From assembly GCA_964550025.1 (NCBI GenBank), contig CAZJYI010000028.1, positions 1-64,000 of the forward strand: 64,000 nucleotides of DNA, given 5' to 3'. This DNA comes from CAZJYI01 sp964550025 (GTDB taxonomy: Bacteria; Verrucomicrobiota; Kiritimatiellia; UBA8416; CAYOBW01). Numbering within the stretch: position 1 is the first letter of the stretch; every line of letters starts with the position of its first letter. Below, piece after piece: positions 27,101 through 33,841 of the stretch. A program made the position numbers and the translations under genes. Under the pieces are notes generated by a model. The model searched no databases, was not told the origin of the DNA, and was given only the letters and a program-made list of their open reading frames with translations.

Positions 27101-27559
27101 TTCGACGAGCTCCTGGACTGGACACAACGCACTGAACGCGGCATCAAGTACTACTCCGGCAGCGCCATCTATCGGAAGACATTCGACGCTCCCGGCACTT
27201 CCGGGAAACGCACCTATGTCGACCTCGGCACCGTGCATGACATGGCACGGGTGACCCTCAATGGCAAGAACCTCGGCGTGGTCTGGTGTGCGCCATGGCG
27301 GGTGGACGTCACGGACAGCCTGAAACCCAAGGACAATCTGCTGGAGGTGGAGATCGTGAACAGGTGGCCGAATCGCATGCTCGGAGACCGACAGGATCCG
27401 GACAAGAACGTCCGCACGCTACGATGGGAATCGGGATTGCTCGGCGGCAGGGAGTACAAAACAGGGCGCTATACGTTTACAACAAGCAGCGGCCCGAACC
27501 AGCTCCTGCCATCCGGACTTCTCGGGCCGGTGCGTCTGATGGTGTCTGAAAGTGAATAG
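24116..27559 (+). CDS. Secreted GH106-family glycoside hydrolase (alpha-L-rhamnosidase-like)
   Basis: This 1147-aa protein starts at TTG 24116 (CAGGGAG upstream), giving a signal peptide ending LLTAAELED; no ATG is better placed, and TTGA overlaps the esterase relic's stop. It parallels the GH106 at 7266: ELEDAFRNPPDAARPGVYWYF, IHLDSWEMSSQNW (about 320-332) in place of HIDSWELG, and DIPACEFWN (about 421-429) for DVPMGEYWS. The C-terminal sandwich is also shared (YRKTFDAPGTSGKRTYVDL, NRWPNRM). A distinctive insert of about 170 residues (roughly 690-855, from GKWIWLNEG to the segment APWRLKRGT) resembles the jelly-roll ancillary domain of rhamnosidases. It probably removes rhamnose or a related terminal sugar; the changed acidic motifs suggest a different specificity. 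Confidence 0.78.
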   Translation: MNITRFVTAITFAVLPDLLTAAELEDAFRNPPDAARPGVYWYFMDGNQNRDEMVADLHAMKDAGIGSVLFLEVNIGVPAGPVAFMSEAWQDNIVHAVKTTQELGMEFILGTGPGWAGSGGSWVKPVDSMQHLVGSSTAVQGPARFEKALPVPAPHKPNRFSGMSGAHSAARNKWYQDVAVLAFPTPSGEVARIDNYDIKVLKDVRPYSIDKGAPTFVIPQGDYPEPDATQVIDARQVIDLTSKMRADGTVNWDVPEGNWTIMRFVARSTGQTTRPAPRAGHGFECDKFNADAYRRHWESFQARLIEKLPPLTPGKGLTTIHLDSWEMSSQNWSAAFRDEFKKRRGYDPQPYFPAYMGLVAGSREKTERFLWDMRKTSQELVLENHAGTIKEIAQQHGLRYSNEPYDMNPAGNIDLGSVADIPACEFWNAAGGPDTQYSCIEAVSIAHTMGRPQVNAEAFTTSGMRYLNYPGNMKNQTDWAFAMGISGIIFHTFQHQPLGSEAKPGMTMGPYGVQWHRNRTMWHLFSAYHEYLTRCSHLLRQGVAVADILYLTPEGAPHIFTAPPSALAGSPRLKDKKGYGFDAVTPRILTMRAKVTDGKIAFPGGTSYRMLVLPRVPTMTPELLTKITELVEAGALVYGAPPVKSPSLVGYPQCDDRVKELADDLWGRDRIIRDAAVEFGQRATIEPLLPDTGKWIWLNEGNPAASAPVGDVHFRYTVDIADIESLRTATVEVTVDNSFTFTVNGKQILTGDNFNVVYSADMRSALRTGKNTIAVTASNAGPGANPAGFIAAIRLMSADGSSKVIATDDKWMAGRNGTDWTAAKVLGGGRMAPWRLKRGTQPASTDLYPSYATTAAVLRKMDIPPDFQSDAPIRYGHRRTDAEEVYFVANTSDAKVRTACQFRVGQGTPQFWDPVTAMTRALPKFSREGKLTTVPLEFDAYQSFFVIFPRGGSSESETGPPSGGVNFATTKPVQTVEGTWKVSFDPKWGGPEEAMFDELLDWTQRTERGIKYYSGSAIYRKTFDAPGTSGKRTYVDLGTVHDMARVTLNGKNLGVVWCAPWRVDVTDSLKPKDNLLEVEIVNRWPNRMLGDRQDPDKNVRTLRWESGLLGGREYKTGRYTFTTSSGPNQLLPSGLLGPVRLMVSESE

Positions 27560-27667
27560 AACCACCGCACGATGGAGGGTGTTGCAGGTGCCGACGGCGG
27601 AGTATGAGCCTGTCCGTGAGATAGAGAATGAACCGATCCAGAGTGAAAGATCTGGTAATGTGATCCT

Positions 27668-29554
27668 ATGAAAAGACTAAAACTCACCCAGTGGCCCCGT
27701 CTCTATGGCGGCAAAGATTCGGTTCTCAACCTGAAGGACAAGCTGGATGCGCCTTGGATGAAAGCACTGGTTCAGCGCGTTCTCGCCGACGCCGACTGGC
27801 TTGTGCGGGCCAGGCCGATCGCCGAGGGAGAGGCGGTGACGTATATGGAAGGGACGCGCACGATCGGCACCCATTGGCAGTGCCTCACGGCGGCCTGGGT
27901 TCTGACGCACGATCCCAAGTACCGCAAGGCAGCCATCCGGCACCTGGGTAATATACTGAACTGGAATCAGATCAGTTGCATCGCGCGGCACAATACCCCC
28001 CCGGATGAGGAACTGCAGTTCTGTCTCACCTACGGCGAACACTGCGCTCATATCGCGGAGATGTACGACTTCTTCCGCCCCGATATCACCCCGCGAGAGC
28101 AGCAGGTGTTTTTCGACGTACTCGACAAGTTCTACCTCGAGGCGGCGCTTCGATGCCTCGATGACCCGCCCTGGTGGGCCCACAAGATCTGGTCCAACTG
28201 GAATGGCGTCTGCAGCGGCGGAATGGGGATGATGGCCTTGGCCTTCTACGAAGACCGGCCCGAGTGCCGCACGCTGATTCCCTTTGTCGAAGAATCCCTG
28301 GGCGAGTATTTCAAGTCCTACATCCAGAACGGTGGCGGGTGCCATGAAGGCACGGGGTACTGGAACTATGCCATGATGCACGCCATGCCCTACCTGTTGA
28401 GCTGGGAGAGTGCCACCGGCGGTAAACACCCGGCTTTCACGATCAAAGAACTGGGCAAGAGCCTTCACTTCCCGCTCGACTTCACGGGCATCACCTTCGG
28501 CGACAACGACGGCTGGGGGCCGGGCCGGTTCTTCTTCATGCTGGCCAGGCGACTCAACCAACCCAAGGCGGCCATCAGGGCAGCCGCTTACCTGCCTCAA
28601 ACGGTCGACGTGGTTCCTCACAGGAAACGGGATCGCCTGGCCCGCGTCTCGACGGGTGATCTGCTGTATGCAGCTGACCACGTCCCCACGACCGATGAAT
28701 TGGTGAGGCTTCGCAAGGTCCATACCGCACAGAAGAAACCGGTGGCGCGGGTCTACAAAGGACTGGGCTGGGCGGCAATGGCGGATGATGAGGCCTTCCC
28801 GTCGCTGCGCGTGTCGGCTCGCGGGGGCTCCAGCGAAATCACCGGCCATGGCATGCTGGATCTCATGAGCTTCAAGTGCATGGTCAACGGTGAGCGATTC
28901 ATCACCGACCAGGCAGGAGGACCGGGATCCGTCGCCTATACCAAACGCGGTCATCACCTCTACGACCGCAGTGCGGCCTCGAAGAGTACACTTTTCGTCG
29001 ACGGGCTTGGCTGCATGGAAAACGTCGTCTGTGACGCCACGGAAATGGTGAAAAGCAAGGATCTGCTGGGCATCCGGATCGACGGCTCCCACATCTACCT
29101 GGTGCGCTGGCGCGACCACTTTGTCGGCCGCCTACTCCTGATGGTGGAGAATCGCTACTGGCTGGTGATCGACCGCGCGTTCCACTCCAACTCAGCCGCC
29201 GGCCATCTCATGGAGGCACGCTTCCACACCTTCGCGGAATGCAAGGCGGGCAGAAACTGGGTGTCCCTCAAGAGCGGCAAGGAACGCATGACGATGACCT
29301 TTGCGGCGCTGAACAGGGCGGTCATGCAGGAATCACGCGGCATGCCGACGAGCCCCGCGGAACAGACCACCGTCTTCCGCTGGATGAGCGTCGAGCAATA
29401 CCAGGACAATGTGCTGGTCACCGCACTCAATCCGGGGGGGCGTCTACGCGTCAAGGTCCGCCGTGACACGCGCAAGGGCTACGCCATCGACGTGACGGGT
29501 CCCAATGGCTATGAACGTACCATCAGGATTTCGCCGAGATTGAAACTCAGATAG
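27668..29554 (+). CDS. Heparinase II/III-like polysaccharide lyase
   Basis: This 628-aa protein has an alpha/alpha-toroid N-terminal half (WQCLTAAWVLTHDPKYRKAA, then NWNGVCSGGMGMMALAF and GGGCHEGTGYWNYAM, about 219-233, carrying candidate Glu/Tyr catalytic residues). A beta-rich C-terminal half typical of heparinase II/III follows (ITGHGMLDLMSFKCMVNGER, DQAGGPGSVAY). Such lyases cleave uronic-acid-containing glycans by beta elimination. No signal peptide is visible at ATG 27668, and no SD is convincing. It may act in the cytoplasm on imported oligosaccharides, or the true start may be misplaced. It follows the GH106 gene by 108 nt and precedes the transglutaminase-like gene by 28 nt, so co-transcription is likely. 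Confidence 0.75.
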   Translation: MKRLKLTQWPRLYGGKDSVLNLKDKLDAPWMKALVQRVLADADWLVRARPIAEGEAVTYMEGTRTIGTHWQCLTAAWVLTHDPKYRKAAIRHLGNILNWNQISCIARHNTPPDEELQFCLTYGEHCAHIAEMYDFFRPDITPREQQVFFDVLDKFYLEAALRCLDDPPWWAHKIWSNWNGVCSGGMGMMALAFYEDRPECRTLIPFVEESLGEYFKSYIQNGGGCHEGTGYWNYAMMHAMPYLLSWESATGGKHPAFTIKELGKSLHFPLDFTGITFGDNDGWGPGRFFFMLARRLNQPKAAIRAAAYLPQTVDVVPHRKRDRLARVSTGDLLYAADHVPTTDELVRLRKVHTAQKKPVARVYKGLGWAAMADDEAFPSLRVSARGGSSEITGHGMLDLMSFKCMVNGERFITDQAGGPGSVAYTKRGHHLYDRSAASKSTLFVDGLGCMENVVCDATEMVKSKDLLGIRIDGSHIYLVRWRDHFVGRLLLMVENRYWLVIDRAFHSNSAAGHLMEARFHTFAECKAGRNWVSLKSGKERMTMTFAALNRAVMQESRGMPTSPAEQTTVFRWMSVEQYQDNVLVTALNPGGRLRVKVRRDTRKGYAIDVTGPNGYERTIRISPRLKLR

Positions 29555-29610
29555 ACAAGACAGAAAGATGAAGGACAGAAGGATGAAGCAGAAGATGAGA
29601 AGGACGATGA
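29552..29610 (+). repeat. Purine-rich GAAGATGARR tract at a gene start (12-mer repeat relative)
   Basis: From the lyase stop codon to codon 9 of the next gene, one strand is almost pure purine with recurring AGATGAAG and AGGAYGATGAAG. The composition matches one arm of the hairpin repeats at 33441, 36163 and 56601, but no complementary arm follows. It may be a half-element that now supplies the ribosome binding site and first codons of the downstream gene. Confidence 0.35.
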
Positions 29611-31487
29611 AGACCGTTTCGAACGTTGTGGTCGTGGTCATGTTGCTGGCTGTGGGGGGTAAAGGAGTGTCCGCGCAGCAAGTGGGGATCACTGAGAGAG
29701 GCGATCAGCTTCTGGCGCAGTACTCAGCTGAGTTCGACTCGCTAAAGGCCGACATCCGCAAGTCAGTTCCCGCCATTGACGAGAAGAAGGCGGCAGCCTT
29801 CATGGAGGCCTTTCTCGCCGTGGGCGAGGCCGAGGGTCCCCACCCAAAGGGCAAGGACGACATTCCCCCTATCCTCGAGCCCATCGCCAAGGCACAATCC
29901 AACGCACTTGAGCGTGCAATGCCGGTTCTAGCGGATGTCGATGCGTTTCTCTCAAGTGACGCGCTTGATCAGAAGCTGATCAAGTGCGCGATTTACGCTT
30001 GCGCCACTCCGGTGGGCCTGGCGCACTTCGCGCAGATGGGCGCTGTGGAGGAAGGTCTGGTTGCCGGACTTCTGCGCGACAACGATCTGATGAGGAAGAT
30101 GATCGTTGCCGGCGGCGCCCAGATGGGCCGATTCGGCGATGCCATGCGGATCTACAGAGGCATCCTCGAGGCCAGCGAGCACGCGCGAGAGGCAGGCCCT
30201 TTGAATCGTTTCGCCATCGGTCTCAGCTGCGCGCTGGCGCTACCCGTGCAGGAACGGGCCCATACGGCCATGGGAAGCAGGGAGAGCTGGCCCCGACATA
30301 TTGACCCTGTCGCGCGTTACCTGCACTACGAGAAGGCGTTCCTGGACGGGGAACTGGATCCGGCGTTCAAGATGCTTACTGCCTGGGACTGCCGGTTCAT
30401 TCCTGTCTCCCCCTGCACCGACGAGGAACTGGCCTGGGGTCGTGAGATGCTCCGAATGTACAGGCCGGACCACGTGGTCAATCCCGACTACAAATGGCGC
30501 CATTCGGCATTGGTCAAGACGGACATCAAGTACGGTGGCAAGAACCCGTCGATTCCCGAGCTCGGGTTCTACCAGGATATCCTGAACATGGGCGGTGTGT
30601 GCGGGCGCCGTGCCTTTTTCGGCCGGTTCATCGTCAGGGCTCACGGTATGCCGGCCTTCGGCATGACGCAACGCGGCCATGCTGCCCTCGGCAAGTGGAC
30701 GCCGGACGGCTGGACAACGAATTTCGGTGCGCACTGGCGATGGAACTGGTGGATCAAGCGCGGCTACAACTACAGCGGTCTGCATTTCCTACAGGAGTCC
30801 CAGGCTCGCAGGTATCCCACTGACTACATGAAGGTGCTGCGCGCACAATGGGTGTCGGCGGCGCTGGGCGAAGTCAGGGCGAACCGAAGGATGCTGGCGT
30901 CGGGAGGCAGGGGGGGCCTGTGGGATGCGCTGTCGCTCTACAAAGAGAAGGCCATCATCGCTGAAGGCAAACCTGTGGAAGTCGCGCGTGTCGGAGAGGA
31001 CCTCGCCGAAGCCAACGTGTCGACGACGGCAGAGACGATTTTACAGGTGGAGATCAGGCCCGAGGATCGGAAAGTCACGGTGAACGCGAAAGGCGTCATC
31101 ACGATTCCGGCGGCCGCCTGCAGCAAGCCGACCGGGAGCACGGCGAAGATCGCGTTCATGAAGAGCTTCTCGGGAGGCATGCAGTTGCACTACAACCGCA
31201 TCGGTGATCCGGAGCCTTTCGAGTACACCTTCGACGCGCCGGCTGCCGGCACTTACAGGCTGACCGCGGACGTTGCCGCCGTGAACGCGGATCAGCAGTT
31301 GACGCTGACGCCGAACGGGGGCGGAGCCGTCGAGATCCCTCTGCCGTATACCATCGGCCTCTGGCAGCAGACCGAGCCGGTAGAGGTCACGCTGGTAAAG
31401 GGCAAGAACACCCTGACCTTTACGCGCGATGATCCGAACTACGGAGTGTCCATCAAGGAGTTTGTTTTGGTCCCGGTGGGATCGTGA
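29583..31487 (+). CDS. Secreted transglutaminase-like protein with C-terminal carbohydrate-binding-like domain
   Basis: This 634-aa protein begins with a basic n-region and signal peptide (KTVSNVVVVVMLLAVGGKGV, ending SAQ). The start is chosen at ATG 29583, with AAGGA seven nt upstream; 29568 and 29604 are alternatives. A helical region (about 30-230) leads to a segment resembling a transglutaminase/protease core: NMGGVCGRRAFFGRF with C340, then RGHAALGKW with H366, and PDGW with D375. That order is Cys-His-Asp, although the His-Asp gap is short. Residues about 515-634 form a beta domain (YTFDAPAAGTYRLTADV, VEVTLVKGKNTLTFTRDD) like CBM35/CBM6-type modules. Its role in a glycan cluster may be cleavage of glycopeptides. 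The family is not one I can name. Confidence 0.6.
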   Translation: MKQKMRRTMKTVSNVVVVVMLLAVGGKGVSAQQVGITERGDQLLAQYSAEFDSLKADIRKSVPAIDEKKAAAFMEAFLAVGEAEGPHPKGKDDIPPILEPIAKAQSNALERAMPVLADVDAFLSSDALDQKLIKCAIYACATPVGLAHFAQMGAVEEGLVAGLLRDNDLMRKMIVAGGAQMGRFGDAMRIYRGILEASEHAREAGPLNRFAIGLSCALALPVQERAHTAMGSRESWPRHIDPVARYLHYEKAFLDGELDPAFKMLTAWDCRFIPVSPCTDEELAWGREMLRMYRPDHVVNPDYKWRHSALVKTDIKYGGKNPSIPELGFYQDILNMGGVCGRRAFFGRFIVRAHGMPAFGMTQRGHAALGKWTPDGWTTNFGAHWRWNWWIKRGYNYSGLHFLQESQARRYPTDYMKVLRAQWVSAALGEVRANRRMLASGGRGGLWDALSLYKEKAIIAEGKPVEVARVGEDLAEANVSTTAETILQVEIRPEDRKVTVNAKGVITIPAAACSKPTGSTAKIAFMKSFSGGMQLHYNRIGDPEPFEYTFDAPAAGTYRLTADVAAVNADQQLTLTPNGGGAVEIPLPYTIGLWQQTEPVEVTLVKGKNTLTFTRDDPNYGVSIKEFVLVPVGS

Positions 31488-31514
31488 CGCATGAAGCAAG
31501 AGAGAGGAGCACAG

Positions 31515-32816
31515 ATGCCCGCCGAACCCTCTGGCGATTACTACGACTACAGGAAGACCATGCAGCCGGAACGGCCGTGGCTGGTTGACTGGCACCAGCG
31601 CTTTGTCTACAGGCACATGAACGCGTTGCGCAGCGGTACGGGCATGTACAGCGGCGACCCCGAAATGGCGGCTGCCAGGCCACGCGGCCAACGCTGGACG
31701 TTCGGCGACGGGAGAATCGCCGAGGTCTGCATGCGATTCGAGGACTCGCTCGAGGCGATCCGGCGCGTGAGCAACCTGACCTGCAACATGCCGCAGATGG
31801 TCTTGCTGACCGGTTGGCAGTATGAGGGACATGACTCCAAGTACCCGGCCTGGGGTGAGGTCTGCGAGCATCTCAAGCGCGAGGGCGACGCCACGGCGCT
31901 CGACAGCCTGCGCTGGCTGTTCAGAGAGGCGCGCCAATACAACTGCCTGGTGACGCTGCACGTGAACATGTTCGATGCCTACGCCGACAGCCCACTGTTC
32001 CAGGAGTATCTCGACAAGGACATCATCGCCAAGGACCTCGACGGCAAGCCGATCATCGGCAACCGCTGGAGCGGCATGGACTGCTACCACGTCAGCTATA
32101 CCCAGGAATGGAAGCATGGCCTGGCCCAGAAGCGCATCGACGACCTGCTCGAGATGATCCCGGAGCTGCGTGAAAACGCCTGCGTCTATATCGATGCGTT
32201 CCTCGGTGCGCGCATGAAGGACCAGCAGGGACCGATCAGCCCCTATCTCGGCTACAGCAAGGAGGAAGAGGCGCAGGCCATGCGCAAGATCCTCCGCTAC
32301 TGGCGGGAACAGGGCGTCGACCCGGGAGTGGAGCATGCCTGGGGCATGAGGGTCGATCGCTTTGTCGGGCTCACCCCCTACGTCGCGGATTCACGCCACC
32401 AATACGACCTCCCGGATTCCCTCTACACCACGTCGCCGTATCACGCCGGTTTCGACGGCGTGAATCCACCCGCAGATTTCCTCGAGCGCTTCTGCCTCGA
32501 GACGCTGCCGTACTACTACAAGAACAACCCTGACGCCAGCTACGACTACGGCCCCATTCACGATCCGACGGCCCTCTGCATGCCGGCCGTGTGGTGCGAT
32601 GCGCCGACGCTGATCGCCTACAGCAAGAGCGGCTTCACCAACGCGAAGTGGCCGCTGCCGCCGGAGTGGGCGGGTGTGGCAGAAGTCCGGATTGCCCGCC
32701 TATCGGCCGAGGGCCCGCAACCGCGTGACCGCGTGTCAACAGAACCAGGCGGTATCCGTTTCAGCCTGTTGCCGAACGAGGCGGTCAGCATCACGCCGGT
32801 CGTCCAATCTGCTTAG
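31515..32816 (+). CDS. GH101-like endo-alpha-N-acetylgalactosaminidase-related glycosidase
   Basis: This 433-aa protein starts at ATG 31515, placed 7 nt after GAGAGGAG; an upstream ATG at 31491 lacks an SD. VLLTGWQYEGHDSKYPAWGE (97-116) strongly resembles the GH101 barrel signature with GHDS. Likely catalytic residues are D227 in ACVYIDAFLG (nucleophile) and E273 in DPGVEHAWG (acid/base). Characterised GH101 enzymes are more than 1000 aa and secreted; they remove the core-1 O-glycan from mucins. This copy is only the barrel plus a short beta cap and has no signal peptide, so it may be an intracellular exo-acting relative. It lies 27 nt after the transglutaminase-like gene and 24 nt before the SGNH gene, within one operon. 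Confidence 0.65.
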   Translation: MPAEPSGDYYDYRKTMQPERPWLVDWHQRFVYRHMNALRSGTGMYSGDPEMAAARPRGQRWTFGDGRIAEVCMRFEDSLEAIRRVSNLTCNMPQMVLLTGWQYEGHDSKYPAWGEVCEHLKREGDATALDSLRWLFREARQYNCLVTLHVNMFDAYADSPLFQEYLDKDIIAKDLDGKPIIGNRWSGMDCYHVSYTQEWKHGLAQKRIDDLLEMIPELRENACVYIDAFLGARMKDQQGPISPYLGYSKEEEAQAMRKILRYWREQGVDPGVEHAWGMRVDRFVGLTPYVADSRHQYDLPDSLYTTSPYHAGFDGVNPPADFLERFCLETLPYYYKNNPDASYDYGPIHDPTALCMPAVWCDAPTLIAYSKSGFTNAKWPLPPEWAGVAEVRIARLSAEGPQPRDRVSTEPGGIRFSLLPNEAVSITPVVQSA

Positions 32817-32840
32817 TCAACTTTCAAGGGAGAAATGCAA

Positions 32841-33422
32841 ATGGATACCCCTAAGGTCATGCTGTTGGGCGATTCGATCCGAATGAGCTACCAGCCGCTG
32901 GTCTCAGAGGAACTGTCGGGCCGGGCGGAAGTCGCGGGACCGCGTGTCAACGGTCGCTTTGCCCTGTTCACGCTGACATCGATTCCCGACTGGATCGCCG
33001 AGCTCGGCAAGCCGGATGTCGTCCACTGGAACAACGGCATACACGATGCCGGACACAACCCGCAGCGCTCGCCGGTGCAGATCCCGCTGGCGGACTATCT
33101 CGGCAACCTGGAGATGATCATCCGGCACGTCCGCAGCAACATCACCGAGAAGCTCATCTTCGCGACCAGCACCCCGCCGCACCCGCTGAAGCCGTTCACC
33201 ACGGATGGCTGGGGCTGGAAGCAGGGTGACATCGAGCGCTACAACGGGGCGGCCGTAGAACTGATGGCCCGGTTCGAGGTCCCGGTCAACGATTTGTACG
33301 CTGTCGTCGCCACCGATCCCGACCACTATCTCTGTGAAGACCAACTACACTTGAGCGAGGCCGGCAGAGCGCGATGCGCCGGGGCCGTGGCCACCTCGAT
33401 AAGCGAGCTCCTGATGCTTTGA
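32841..33422 (+). CDS. SGNH/GDSL-family hydrolase
   Basis: This 193-aa protein has the SGNH blocks: block I VMLLGDSIRMSY with S12, block III-like VVHWNNGIHD with Gly/Asn and block V DQLHLSEAG with Asp and His. These enzymes are esterases, often carbohydrate deacetylases. ATG 32841 is preferred because GGGAG sits eight nt upstream; ATG 32835 is too close. No signal peptide is present, in keeping with the two cytoplasmic-looking enzymes upstream (lyase and GH101-like). A hairpin repeat begins 19 nt after its stop. Confidence 0.82.
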   Translation: MDTPKVMLLGDSIRMSYQPLVSEELSGRAEVAGPRVNGRFALFTLTSIPDWIAELGKPDVVHWNNGIHDAGHNPQRSPVQIPLADYLGNLEMIIRHVRSNITEKLIFATSTPPHPLKPFTTDGWGWKQGDIERYNGAAVELMARFEVPVNDLYAVVATDPDHYLCEDQLHLSEAGRARCAGAVATSISELLML

Positions 33423-33440
33423 GTGACAGTGTGGTTGGCT

Positions 33441-33540
33441 GAGAAGACGAGGGTAAAGACCACGGCAAAGACGAAGGTCGATGCGGTTCCCCCTCCCTCG
33501 TCTTTCTCCTTGTCTTTCTCCTAATCTTCCCCTTCGTCTC
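33441..33540. repeat. 12-bp-unit hairpin repeat, copy A
   Basis: The left arm (33441-33477) is purine-rich with GGTAAAGACCAC and GGCAAAGACGAA units. The right arm (33497-33540) is its imperfect complement, made of CTCGTCTTTCTC, CTTGTCTTTCTC and CTAATCTTCC units. A 19-nt centre separates them. It could act as a bidirectional terminator after the SGNH gene. It is related to the copies at 36163 and 56601. Confidence 0.7.
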
Positions 33541-33560
33541 ACCCCCCCCCGCCGTGCTCT

Positions 33561-33720
33561 TCAATGCTCCTGCGGGCCGCGGTAGCGTTCGCGGTATTGG
33601 CCAGGGGGTACGCCGATGCGTTTGCGGAAGAGGCGCATGAACGAACAGACACTCGTGTACCCGCAGGCGAAGGCAATCTCCTTGGTCGGCGCTTGGCTCT
33701 GGGTCGACAGGTCCGTGCCC
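33561..33720 (-). pseudogene. C-terminal fragment of an AraC-family regulator
   Basis: The minus strand encodes PTKEIAFACGYTSVCSFMRL, followed by FRKRIGVPPGQYRERYRG and a stop at 33561. This is the second helix-turn-helix of an AraC/XylS regulator (second-HTH residues GY-S--F-R-FRK--G--P--YR). Upstream the similarity ends at about 33715, with no first HTH, no sensor domain and no credible start. It is a gene relic lying head to head with the GH95 gene, where a cluster regulator would be expected. Confidence 0.75.
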
Positions 33721-33760
33721 CTGTCTGATGCGCCGTTTCGCAATTCACTGCCCCCTGGAC

Positions 33761-33789
33761 TTGCGACGCCATGCCGTACGGTGTAAAAG
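33761..33789 (+). promoter_or_regulatory. Candidate GH95 promoter
   Basis: TTGCGA (33761-33766) and TAAAAG (33784-33789) are spaced by 17 nt, 53 nt before the GH95 ATG. It is the only reasonable sigma-70 pair in the gap. It would give the fucosidase its own transcript, separate from the SGNH operon that ends at the hairpin repeat. Confidence 0.4.
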
Positions 33790-33841
33790 GACGTGCTGTG
33801 ATGGGGTAGCAAGAGGAGAATGCGAAGAAGGAGGCGCAAGC

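Noticed and set aside
33441..33540. A CRISPR array made of the short AAAGACGA repeats
   Set aside because: Units are 12 bp, contiguous and arranged as complementary arms without unique spacers; no cas gene is present.
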